From Deltaproteobacteria bacterium UBA2385 (GTDB lineage: Bacteria; Myxococcota_A; UBA796; UBA2385), in the NCBI GenBank assembly GCA_002343455.1, contig DDSR01000184.1, forward strand, positions 449 through 15,670: a stretch of 15,222 nucleotides of DNA. The letters run 5' to 3'. The notes under the pieces are model-generated. The model searched no databases and was not told where the DNA came from. It was given only the letters and a program-made list of their open reading frames with translations. This document shows positions 7,256 to 14,082 of this stretch, one piece after another. The number at the start of each line of letters is the position of its first letter. Position 1 is the first letter of the stretch. The translations under genes were made by a program, and so were the position numbers.

Positions 7256-7993
7256 ATGACCACCCTCCGCATCGGCACCTGGAACGTCGAGTACGCCGCC
7301 GCCGCCACGAAGAACGCCGCGCGCCTCGCCCGGCTGCGGGCCGAAGACGCCGATGTCTGGGTGCTCACGGAGACGCACGACGACCTCGATCTCTCGCGCA
7401 CCCACACGCCGGTCCGCTCTGTTCAACGTCCGACGGGCCGAGCGGGCGGGCGGTGGACCACGGTCTGGAGCCGCGGGCCGGTGCTTCAGCGGCTCGACGT
7501 GGATGATCCGATTCGGACCGTCGCGGCCCTGTTGGAGAGCGCCGCGGGCAGGCTGGTCGTCTACGGGACCGTGCTCCCCTGGCACTCCGATCTTGGCCCG
7601 GACCCGGCCCGCCCGGCGAAGGCGTGGACCGAGCAGGACCGGGTCCTCCCCAGACAGATCGCCGAGTGGCGACGGCTCGGCGAGCGCTACCCCGGCCTGC
7701 CGCTGGTGGTCGCCGGGGACCTCAACATGAACCTCGGCGGCAAGCACCACTACGGCACCGCGCGCGGGCGGGCACGGCTGCGCGAGGGGCTGGCGGAGCT
7801 TGGCCTGGTGTGCGCGACCGAGACCGAGCGGCTGCCGGAGGGATGGCTTCGTTATCCGCCGATCGACCATGTCCTGGTGCCGGCGGCGTGGGGACCGCGG
7901 ACGCGCGTGGTGTCCGCCTGGGAGGGGACCACCGCGGCGGGCGTGCGGTTGAGCGACCACAGCGGGCTCGTCGTCGAGGTGGGGCTCTTGTGA
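7256..7993 (+). CDS. Endonuclease/exonuclease/phosphatase (EEP) family protein
   Basis: This 245-aa single-domain protein has the metal-dependent phosphoesterase fold shared by exonuclease III, DNase I and sphingomyelinases. The family motifs are in order: TWNVEY (metal-site Asn10), LTETHDD (metal Glu39), TVLPWHSD (His110), AGDLNMNL (Asp155, Asn157), IDHVLV (204-209) and SDHSGLVVEV (catalytic Asp234-His235). All key residues are present, so it should be active. The substrate could be DNA, RNA, a phospholipid or another phosphoester, and sequence alone does not decide this. No signal peptide is visible, so it is probably cytoplasmic. The start is the first ATG of the frame that keeps the N-terminal beta strand. 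No strong ribosome-binding site precedes it. It converges on the YgiQ-like gene with a 36-base gap. Confidence 0.85.
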   Translation: MTTLRIGTWNVEYAAAATKNAARLARLRAEDADVWVLTETHDDLDLSRTHTPVRSVQRPTGRAGGRWTTVWSRGPVLQRLDVDDPIRTVAALLESAAGRLVVYGTVLPWHSDLGPDPARPAKAWTEQDRVLPRQIAEWRRLGERYPGLPLVVAGDLNMNLGGKHHYGTARGRARLREGLAELGLVCATETERLPEGWLRYPPIDHVLVPAAWGPRTRVVSAWEGTTAAGVRLSDHSGLVVEVGLL

Positions 7994-8029
7994 GGGCATG
8001 GCCATCCGTCCTGCTGACCTACTGCCCCT

Positions 8030-9934
8030 CTACCCACACCCCACCGCCTCCCACGTCTCCTCCTCCTGCTCCTCCCGGCTGGCCCGCTCGACCTTCATCC
8101 CCATATGCGTGTCGAACCTCAACTCCTCCGCGCCCCGCTTCTTCTCCCAGGCCCCGAACGCCGGCCCCGGCCCCACCAGGAACCGCGGCCCGTTGCCAAT
8201 CAGGTCCCCCCGCCCCCAGGTGGTCAGCGCCTCCCGCACATGCGGCGCTTCCTCGCGCTTCCAGTAGAACAGCAGCGCCCGCTGCCGGCTGCGCTCCTTC
8301 CAGCCCTTGGCGACCGAGAGCGGCACCTTGGTGTGCGGATCCACCCCCGAGACGTACATGGCCGTGGCCAGCGTCGCCGGTGTCGGGATGAACATCTGCA
8401 CCTGTCGGGGCCGCAGATCCCGCTCCTTCATGTACAGCGCCAGCTCGACACACTCCTCGGGCCCGGTGCCCGGGTGCGCGCACTGGAAGTAGGGCACGAG
8501 GTAGCGCTCCAGCCCGGCCTTCTCGCAGGCCTCCTTGAAGCGCCGCATGAACTCGTCGAAATACCCCATGCCCGGCTTCCGCATCTGGTGCAGGGTACGC
8601 TCGCTGGCGTGCTCGGGCGCCACCGAGAGTTGGCCCTGGGTGTGGTGGATCGCGAGCTCTTCGACGAACTCGGGATCCAGGGCGGCGAGGTCGTAGCGGA
8701 TGCCACTGTTCACATAGACGCGCCGCACGCCGGGCAGGGTGCGGGCCTGGCGCAGCAGGTCGAGGTAGGGCCCGTGGTCGGTGCCGTAGTGTTTGCAGCG
8801 CACGGGGTGCAGGCAGCTGACCCGGCGGCAGACGGCGTTGGCGGCGTCGTCGGTGCAGCGCATATGGAACATGTTGGCGGTGGGGCCGCCCAGGTCGGTG
8901 ACGATGCCGTCGAAGCCCGGGGTGGCGACCATGGTGCGGATCTCGCGCAGGACGCTCTCGGTGCTGCGACTGGTGACGTCCTTGCCCTGGTGGATGGTCA
9001 GCGCGCAGAAGGAGCAGCCACCGGAGCAGCCCCGGTTGACGACGATGGAGCCCTGGATGCTGCGCAGGGCCGGGATGTCCTGGCGGTAGCAGGGGTGGGC
9101 CCGGTTGGCGAAGGGCAGCTCGTGCAGGCGGTCGAGCTCCTCGGTCTGGAGCGGGTGCGAGGGCGGGTTCTGGACGACGAGGCGCTCGCCGTGCGGCTGG
9201 ACGAGGATCTGTCCGCAGCTGGGGTTGCTCTCGCGGTACATCAGGACGGTGAGGCGGTTGAAGGCGGCGGGATCGGCGCGGCAGTCGTCGAGCGAGGGCA
9301 GCTCGATCGCGCCCGCGGGGGCCCCGCTGGCGGTGCCGGTGGCGTAGGCGGTGCCGGCGATGTCGCGCATGGCGCGGATGTCCTCGCCGGCGTCCAGGCG
9401 CTGGGCGATCTCGACGACCTGGCGCTCGCCCATGCCGTAGACGAGCAGATCGGCCTTGGCCTCCAGCAGGATGGAGCCGCGGATCTTGTCCTGCCAGAAG
9501 TCGTAGTGTGCGAAGCGCCGCAGGCTGGCCTCGATGCCGCCGACGATGACGGGCACGCCCTTGTAGGCCTGCTTGCACTTGCCGGTGTAGGGGATGGTGG
9601 CCCGGTCGGGCCGCAGGCCGGCCTGGCCTCCCGGGGCATAGGCGTCGGTGGTGCGCAGGTGCCGGGCCGCGGTGAAGCGGTTGACCTGGGTGTCCATGTT
9701 GCCGGCGGTGACGCCGAAGAAGAGGCGCGGCCGGCCCAGGACGCGGAAGGCCTCGACGTCGGTCCAGTCGGGCTGGGCGATGATACCGACGGAGAAGCCG
9801 TGGGCCTGCAGCCAGCGGCCCACCGCGGCCACGCCCCAGGAGGGGTGGTCGACGTAGGCGTCGCCGGTCACGAGGATGATGTCGAGAGGCTGGTGGCCCG
9901 CCTCTTCAGCGGTCATGGGCAGGAAGGTGAGCAC
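8030..9934 (-). CDS. ygiQ: YgiQ-family radical SAM protein (UPF0313)
   Basis: This 634-aa protein belongs to the YgiQ/UPF0313 radical SAM family, whose reaction is not established. It has the conserved N-terminal block LDIILVTGDAYVDHPSWG (17-34) and GIIAQPDW. LFFGVTAGNMD and PVIVGGIEASLRRFAHYDFW follow. The radical SAM cluster motif is NRGCSGGCSFC, with Cys303, Cys307 and Cys310 in the CxxxCxxC spacing that binds the 4Fe-4S cluster and S-adenosylmethionine. The GTG at 9934 is preferred over the ATG at 9916 because the extra residues LTFLPMTAEE match the family's FLPMSxEE start. It is shorter than the E. coli protein, mainly at the two ends. The divergent membrane-protein gene starts 41 bases away, so the two share a promoter region. 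Confidence 0.92.
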   Translation of the reverse strand: MLTFLPMTAEEAGHQPLDIILVTGDAYVDHPSWGVAAVGRWLQAHGFSVGIIAQPDWTDVEAFRVLGRPRLFFGVTAGNMDTQVNRFTAARHLRTTDAYAPGGQAGLRPDRATIPYTGKCKQAYKGVPVIVGGIEASLRRFAHYDFWQDKIRGSILLEAKADLLVYGMGERQVVEIAQRLDAGEDIRAMRDIAGTAYATGTASGAPAGAIELPSLDDCRADPAAFNRLTVLMYRESNPSCGQILVQPHGERLVVQNPPSHPLQTEELDRLHELPFANRAHPCYRQDIPALRSIQGSIVVNRGCSGGCSFCALTIHQGKDVTSRSTESVLREIRTMVATPGFDGIVTDLGGPTANMFHMRCTDDAANAVCRRVSCLHPVRCKHYGTDHGPYLDLLRQARTLPGVRRVYVNSGIRYDLAALDPEFVEELAIHHTQGQLSVAPEHASERTLHQMRKPGMGYFDEFMRRFKEACEKAGLERYLVPYFQCAHPGTGPEECVELALYMKERDLRPRQVQMFIPTPATLATAMYVSGVDPHTKVPLSVAKGWKERSRQRALLFYWKREEAPHVREALTTWGRGDLIGNGPRFLVGPGPAFGAWEKKRGAEELRFDTHMGMKVERASREEQEEETWEAVGCG

Positions 9935-9975
9935 GCCGCGCTCTACCCCGGGCCGCCGGATACACCACCCCTCCC

Positions 9976-11334
9976 ATGCGTCCCGACCCCGTCAGCCCCG
10001 ATGGCCCCTGGCCCGCAAGAGCAGCCGGCCTGCTCTTCGCGCTCGTGCTGCCCCTCTACCTGCCCCTGCTGGGCAGCGGCTTCGTCTGGGAGGACCTGGG
10101 CCGGCCGGGCTCGGCCTCGCTGGAGCGGCTGCACTCGCTGGCCTGGATGCTGGGCTCCGGCGTGGCCTTCGCCTTCCTGGCGCGCCGCCTCGCTCCAGGC
10201 TGGGCCTGGCCGGTCGGGCTGGCGCTCTTCCTCCTCCACCCCCTGCGCGTGCCGGGGGTCGCCCTGGTGGACGCCCGCCTCGACCAGGTCGGGCTCTGCC
10301 TCGTCCTGGCGGGGCTGGTCCCCAGCGGCGGGAGCTGGAGGCGGCTGCTGGGCCTGGGCCTCGCCATCTGCGGCCTCGCCCTCTCCCTGCGCGAGGGGCT
10401 GCCGCTCTCGCCGGAATTCGTCGGCCCGGCGGCGGCCTTCCAGGCCCAGGCCCTGCTCTGGCCGGTCCACAACGCCCCGGGGCTGAACCTGCGCTGGCCT
10501 CCGCCGGCGCCCTGGCAGGCGCTGGCCCTGCTGGCGGTGCTGGTCCTGCCGGCCCTGGCCCTCGGTCGGCGGCGGGCCCTGCTGCCGCTGCTCCTGCTGC
10601 TGCTGGGGGTCGCCCCGGCCCTGGTCGTGCGCGAAGACGGCCTGCTCCTGGCTCGCTCGCTGGGCCTCTCGCTCTCCGGGCTCGCCTTGCTGGTCGCCGT
10701 CGCCCTGGGCCGCTCGCAGGCCAGCCTGCTCCTGCTGCCCGTGCTGAGCCTCGCCCTGCTGTTCAGCACCGGACGAGCGGTCGGGCAGTGGCGCAGCGAC
10801 GACGCCCTGGCCCTGGCGGCGCTGCAGTCCTGGCCCTCGCCCTGGTCCCGGGCCTGGTCGGGCATCGTGCTGGAGCGGCGCGGCGCCCTGGACGAGGCTC
10901 GCGCCTTCTACCTGGAGGCCATCTCGGACCCCCTACCGGAGTCGCGCGCCTGCCAGAGGCTGGCCCTGCTGAGCCTGGAGCGAGGTCAGCCCGCCGATGT
11001 GCTGCTCGACGGCGCCCAGGCCCTGGAGGGCGGCTGCGGGCCCCTCCCCGAGCTGCGCGCGCCGATGGCCTACGCCCAGGCCTGGCTGGGGCAGTGGGAC
11101 CGGGCCGAGGTCGAGGCGATGCAGGTCAGCGACGACAACACGGGCATCGCCACGACCGTGCGGCTGGCGGCCGGGGCGAGGCGAGGGGAGCTCGGCCCCC
11201 TGCGGGTCTGGCAGACCGAGCGGCCCGACGATCCGCCCGTGGTGGCCGATGTAGTCGAGCTGCTGCGCCGTGCGGGGGAGGAGGAGCGCGCGGCCTGGGT
11301 GGAGGCTCAGGACGCTCCGGAGGCGCTGCCCTGA
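9976..11334 (+). CDS. Integral membrane protein, degenerate TMTC/GT-C-like with TPR-like tail
   Basis: This 452-aa protein has about nine hydrophobic segments (near 15-33, 54-70, 76-92, 104-115, 123-138, 181-197, 201-218, 228-245 and 250-265). A soluble, helical C-terminal half of about 185 residues follows. Several blocks line up with TMTC-type O-mannosyltransferase-like proteins. GSGFVWED (33-40) matches the first extracellular loop, where relatives have an FVxDD-type acidic pair. LFLLHPLRVPGVALVDARLDQVG (84-106) matches 'LFALHPLHVEAVAWVSGRxDLL'. LLARSLGLSLSGLALLVAVAL matches 'ERYLYLPSLGLxLLLA'. ALQSWPSPWSRAWSGIVLERRGALDEARAFYLEAI resembles a TPR. The membrane part is shorter than in TMTC proteins and the acidic pair is Glu-Asp, so activity is doubtful. 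Function is an inference. Its 3' end overlaps the convergent MFS gene by 28 bases. Confidence 0.65.
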   Translation: MRPDPVSPDGPWPARAAGLLFALVLPLYLPLLGSGFVWEDLGRPGSASLERLHSLAWMLGSGVAFAFLARRLAPGWAWPVGLALFLLHPLRVPGVALVDARLDQVGLCLVLAGLVPSGGSWRRLLGLGLAICGLALSLREGLPLSPEFVGPAAAFQAQALLWPVHNAPGLNLRWPPPAPWQALALLAVLVLPALALGRRRALLPLLLLLLGVAPALVVREDGLLLARSLGLSLSGLALLVAVALGRSQASLLLLPVLSLALLFSTGRAVGQWRSDDALALAALQSWPSPWSRAWSGIVLERRGALDEARAFYLEAISDPLPESRACQRLALLSLERGQPADVLLDGAQALEGGCGPLPELRAPMAYAQAWLGQWDRAEVEAMQVSDDNTGIATTVRLAAGARRGELGPLRVWQTERPDDPPVVADVVELLRRAGEEERAAWVEAQDAPEALP

Positions 11335-12509
11335 GCGGCCAGCCCGCTCTTCCAGCGGCGGGTCGCGGCGAAGCTGAAGAAGAATGCCAGCAGCAGGATG
11401 CCGCCGGCCACCAGGAAGGGGGCCTGCTTGCCGATGTTCTCGTAGGCGAGCCCGCCGATCGCCGGCCCGACGACGCGCGCCAGGGCCGACATCGACTGGT
11501 TGGCCCCCAGGACCAGGCCCTGCTCGGACTCGGCGGTGCCACGGCTGATCAGGGACTGCAGGGAGGGGGTGCTGATGCTCTGGCCCAGGGCGATCAGGCA
11601 GAAGACGCTGACCATGGCGACCGGAGGGGGGGCGAAGGGCAGGGCGACCAGGCCGATGGCAAGCAGCAGCAGGCCGACCGGGATCAGGGCCGCCTCGCCG
11701 AAGCGCTTGACCAGCCGCCCGATCAGCCCGCCCTGGATCAGGATGGTGACCAGGCCCGCGACGCCGAAGTAGCGGCCGACGGTGGGCGCGTCGAGCTGGT
11801 GGGCGTGCCGGGCGAAGAGCGTGAAGGTGCTCTCCATCAGGGCGAAGGCCATGGTGCTGCCGAAGGTCAGCAGGATGCAGAGGCCGACGACGGGGTGGGA
11901 GAGGGCGGCGGCGATGCGGCGCGGGTCCAGGGTGCGGCGGCCGTGGCCTCCCGAGCTGACGCCGGGGCGGAGGGTCTCGGGCAGCAGGAAGAGGGCCAGG
12001 ACGAAGTTGAAGGCGGCCAGGCCGGCGGCGACCCAGATGGGGGTGGCGTGGCCGAAGACCGCCAGCTCACCGCCGACCCAGGGGCCCAGGGTGAAGCCGA
12101 CCCCGAAGGCGGCGCCGATCAGGCCCATGCCCATGGCGCGCTTCTCGGGCGGGGTCAGGTCGGCGATGGCGGCCTGGGCGGTCGAGATGTTGGCCGCGCA
12201 GGCCCCGTGCAAGGCGCGGAAGAGGAAGAGCATCCACAGCTCGGTCGAGGCGGCGAAGCCGGCCAGGAAGAGGGCGGAGGCCCCGATGCTGAGCAGCAGC
12301 ACCGGGCGGCGGCCGATGCGGTCGGAGAGGCCACCCCAGACCGGCGCCATCAGGAGCTGGGCCAGCGAGTAGATCGCCATCAGCAGGGTGACCTGCAGGG
12401 GCGACGCGGCGTGGTCCTCGGCATAGAAGGTCAACAGCGGAATGACGAGGCCGAAGCCAAGCAGGTCCAGGAATACCGCGAGGAGCACAGGGATCAGGGC
12501 GCGCGTCAT
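11307..12509 (-). CDS. MFS transporter, TetA/multidrug-efflux type
   Basis: This 400-aa, 12-helix major facilitator superfamily protein is probably a proton-driven exporter in the inner membrane. TM1 is PVLLAVFLDLLGFGLVIPLL, with the Asp typical of TetA-like drug:H+ antiporters. Motif A is complete in loop 2-3 (GGLSDRIGRRPV, about 59-70). GVGFTLGPWVGG (about 136-147) corresponds to the antiporter motif C. A hydrophilic linker around PGVSSGGHGRRTLDPRR separates the two halves. The ATG at 12509 is preferred to the ATG at 12548 because the extra 13 residues (HGRPGPARVVAR) are not MFS-like. The substrate is unknown. It lies 82 bases downstream of the FG-GAP lipoprotein gene on the same strand, with a hairpin between them, so co-transcription is uncertain. 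Confidence 0.9.
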   Translation of the reverse strand: MTRALIPVLLAVFLDLLGFGLVIPLLTFYAEDHAASPLQVTLLMAIYSLAQLLMAPVWGGLSDRIGRRPVLLLSIGASALFLAGFAASTELWMLFLFRALHGACAANISTAQAAIADLTPPEKRAMGMGLIGAAFGVGFTLGPWVGGELAVFGHATPIWVAAGLAAFNFVLALFLLPETLRPGVSSGGHGRRTLDPRRIAAALSHPVVGLCILLTFGSTMAFALMESTFTLFARHAHQLDAPTVGRYFGVAGLVTILIQGGLIGRLVKRFGEAALIPVGLLLLAIGLVALPFAPPPVAMVSVFCLIALGQSISTPSLQSLISRGTAESEQGLVLGANQSMSALARVVGPAIGGLAYENIGKQAPFLVAGGILLLAFFFSFAATRRWKSGLAAQGSASGAS

Positions 12510-12574
12510 GCGGGCGACTACCCGGGCGGGCCCTGGCCGTCCATGCACGAAAGCTCAGAGCGGGCCGTCCTGTG

Positions 12575-12595
12575 CTGACCCTCCGTGAGGGTCAG
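12575..12595. terminator. 9-bp perfect hairpin at the FG-GAP lipoprotein stop codon
   Basis: The arms CTGACCCTC (12575-12583) and GAGGGTCAG (12587-12595) are perfect complements with a 3-base loop. On the minus strand the ascending arm contains the stop codon of the FG-GAP gene (12594-12592). No T-run follows, so it is not a classic rho-independent terminator. It could slow or partly stop transcription into the MFS gene or protect the mRNA 3' end. Confidence 0.5.
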
Positions 12596-14082
12596 AGAGG
12601 GTCTGTGCGATGCAACAGCAGGAGCTCGCCCACGCCGTCACCGTTGAGGTCATGGACCCAGAAGCGCTGCCCCGTGCGCAGGTACTGCTCGGCGCGGGTC
12701 CAGCTCCGGTCAGCGCCGCCGGCTCCCAACAGGATGGGCCAACCTTCCAGGATGGGAGGGCCATTGAACTCGTACAGCGTGCCCGCCTGGAAGGAGGCGT
12801 TGCTGCCGAGGGGGTCGGGGTTGCGGTAGGGCGCGCCGACCAGCAGGTCCTGCAGCCCGTCGCCGTCCCGGTAGGCGATGGCCAGCGCCTGGCCGAAGCC
12901 ATCGCCGGGGGCCTCGCCGTTGATGCGCAGGGTGCCCCCGGCCCGACCCGCGCTCAGCCAGGCCCGCACCTCTCCCGCGCCCTCGTTGGCCCCGGGGGCG
13001 CCGACCGCGAGGTCGCCGACGCCGTCGCCGTCCAGGTCACCCGTCGCCAGCGCGCGGCCGAACCAGTCCTCGTCCTCGTTCCCGAACCAGGCCTCGGCCG
13101 CAGCCAGGCTCAGCTGGCGCTCGGAGCCACCCGTGGCCAGCCGGACACCCCCCGCGACCAGGTAGACCGCGCCGGTGGCCTCGCCCGCACCGTCCTCGAA
13201 GGGCGCCCCGACGACGAGGTCGGCGAAGCCGTCTCCGGTCAGGTCCTGCGAGCAGTCCAGGGCGCTGCCGGCCCGCGCGCCGATGCTGGTCCCTCGCCAG
13301 CGGGTCTCGATGTCCTCGGCGACCAGGGTCCCGTCCACTTCCGCCCAGGTCGAGGAGGGCAGCAGCGTCACCTCGCCGGTCATGGCGTCGATCGCCGAGG
13401 CGCGTGGAGCGGCGGCCATCCAGTCGGGCAGGCCGTCGCCATCGATGTCGGCGCAGCCTCGCACCTCGCTGCCGAAGGCGGCCCCGCTCTGGCCGCTGCC
13501 GACCTTCAGGCGCGCCTCGGACTCGGCGACGCGGCGGTCCAGCCCGTCGGCCAGCCCCTCGAAGAGCAGGACGGCGCCCTGCTCGGCACCCTCCAGGTCG
13601 GCCCGGGCAGCGGGCGCGCCGATCAGCAGATCGGCGGTCCCTGGCAGCCGGTCCAGGGACGCGCCCAGCCGGTCGTCCACCCGGTCGGCCACGATCACGC
13701 CCTGCGCCTCGATGAGGGTGAAGCTCCCGGGGGCCTCCACCACCAGCGAGCCGACCGCGCCCTGCGCGGGCACGCCCACCAGGAGCTGTCCCTGCGCGGG
13801 GAGGACCGCCCAATCCCGGCCTTGCTCCGCCAGGCCGGTCAGCGCTGCCCAGGTGTCCCGCGCGTCCAGGGTCCCCGTCGCTTGCTGGGCGCTGCCGTCC
13901 AGGATGCTGATGGTGGCCGCGGTGTAGGCGTCCCCACAGCCGGGGCCCTGGCAGGGTTGAGGGCATCCGCTCAGCAAGCCCAGGCCGGCGCAGCACGCGA
14001 GGGCCTGGAGGTTGATAGCGTATAGGCCACCGCCTAGCCGCGAGGTCGAGCTGAAAATGTCGGACCGTGTAGTCACCGTCAT
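12592..14082 (-). CDS. FG-GAP repeat (integrin-alpha-like beta-propeller) lipoprotein
   Basis: The longest reading is 496 aa. A hydrophobic stretch LQALACCAGLGLLSGC ends in a lipobox at Cys40, so the mature protein should be lipid-anchored on the envelope, followed by a Cys-rich PQPCQGPGCGD. The body is a row of FG-GAP/calcium-loop repeats: DIDGDGLPD (212-220), DLTGDGFADLVVGAPF (280-295), DLDGDGVGDLAVGAPG (349-364), YRDGDGLQDLLVGAPY (404-419) and DLNGDGVGEL (478-487). A decayed one, DLLIGAPAA, lies near 151. Five to seven such blades form a beta-propeller that binds calcium and usually mediates binding to proteins or surfaces; the partner is unknown. The start is uncertain. The ATG at 14082 gives a 40-residue signal region and overlaps the divergent glgC start by 26 bases. 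A GTG at 14076 is the only near alternative. Confidence 0.85.
   Translation of the reverse strand: MTVTTRSDIFSSTSRLGGGLYAINLQALACCAGLGLLSGCPQPCQGPGCGDAYTAATISILDGSAQQATGTLDARDTWAALTGLAEQGRDWAVLPAQGQLLVGVPAQGAVGSLVVEAPGSFTLIEAQGVIVADRVDDRLGASLDRLPGTADLLIGAPAARADLEGAEQGAVLLFEGLADGLDRRVAESEARLKVGSGQSGAAFGSEVRGCADIDGDGLPDWMAAAPRASAIDAMTGEVTLLPSSTWAEVDGTLVAEDIETRWRGTSIGARAGSALDCSQDLTGDGFADLVVGAPFEDGAGEATGAVYLVAGGVRLATGGSERQLSLAAAEAWFGNEDEDWFGRALATGDLDGDGVGDLAVGAPGANEGAGEVRAWLSAGRAGGTLRINGEAPGDGFGQALAIAYRDGDGLQDLLVGAPYRNPDPLGSNASFQAGTLYEFNGPPILEGWPILLGAGGADRSWTRAEQYLRTGQRFWVHDLNGDGVGELLLLHRTDPL

Noticed and set aside
7172..8005. 277-aa minus-strand frame opposite the EEP gene
   Set aside because: The plus strand has all EEP catalytic motifs in order; the minus frame has none.
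8105..10486. 793-aa plus-strand frame crossing ygiQ-like and the membrane-protein gene
   Set aside because: It is antisense to the conserved radical SAM protein and then out of frame with the next gene; the composition is a shadow pattern.
12510..12548. Upstream ATG (12548) as the MFS start
   Set aside because: The added residues are Arg/Pro/Gly-rich and unlike MFS N-termini; TM1 follows directly after the ATG at 12509.
9876..12578. 900-aa plus-strand frame across the membrane protein and MFS genes
   Set aside because: It is a shadow frame rich in Gly/Ala/Arg/Gln with no domain. The genes beneath have clear family motifs.
14012..14026. Sigma70 promoter of glgC (TATAGG at 14021, TTGATA at 14012)
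   Set aside because: Neither box has a partner at the correct spacing with a reasonable match.
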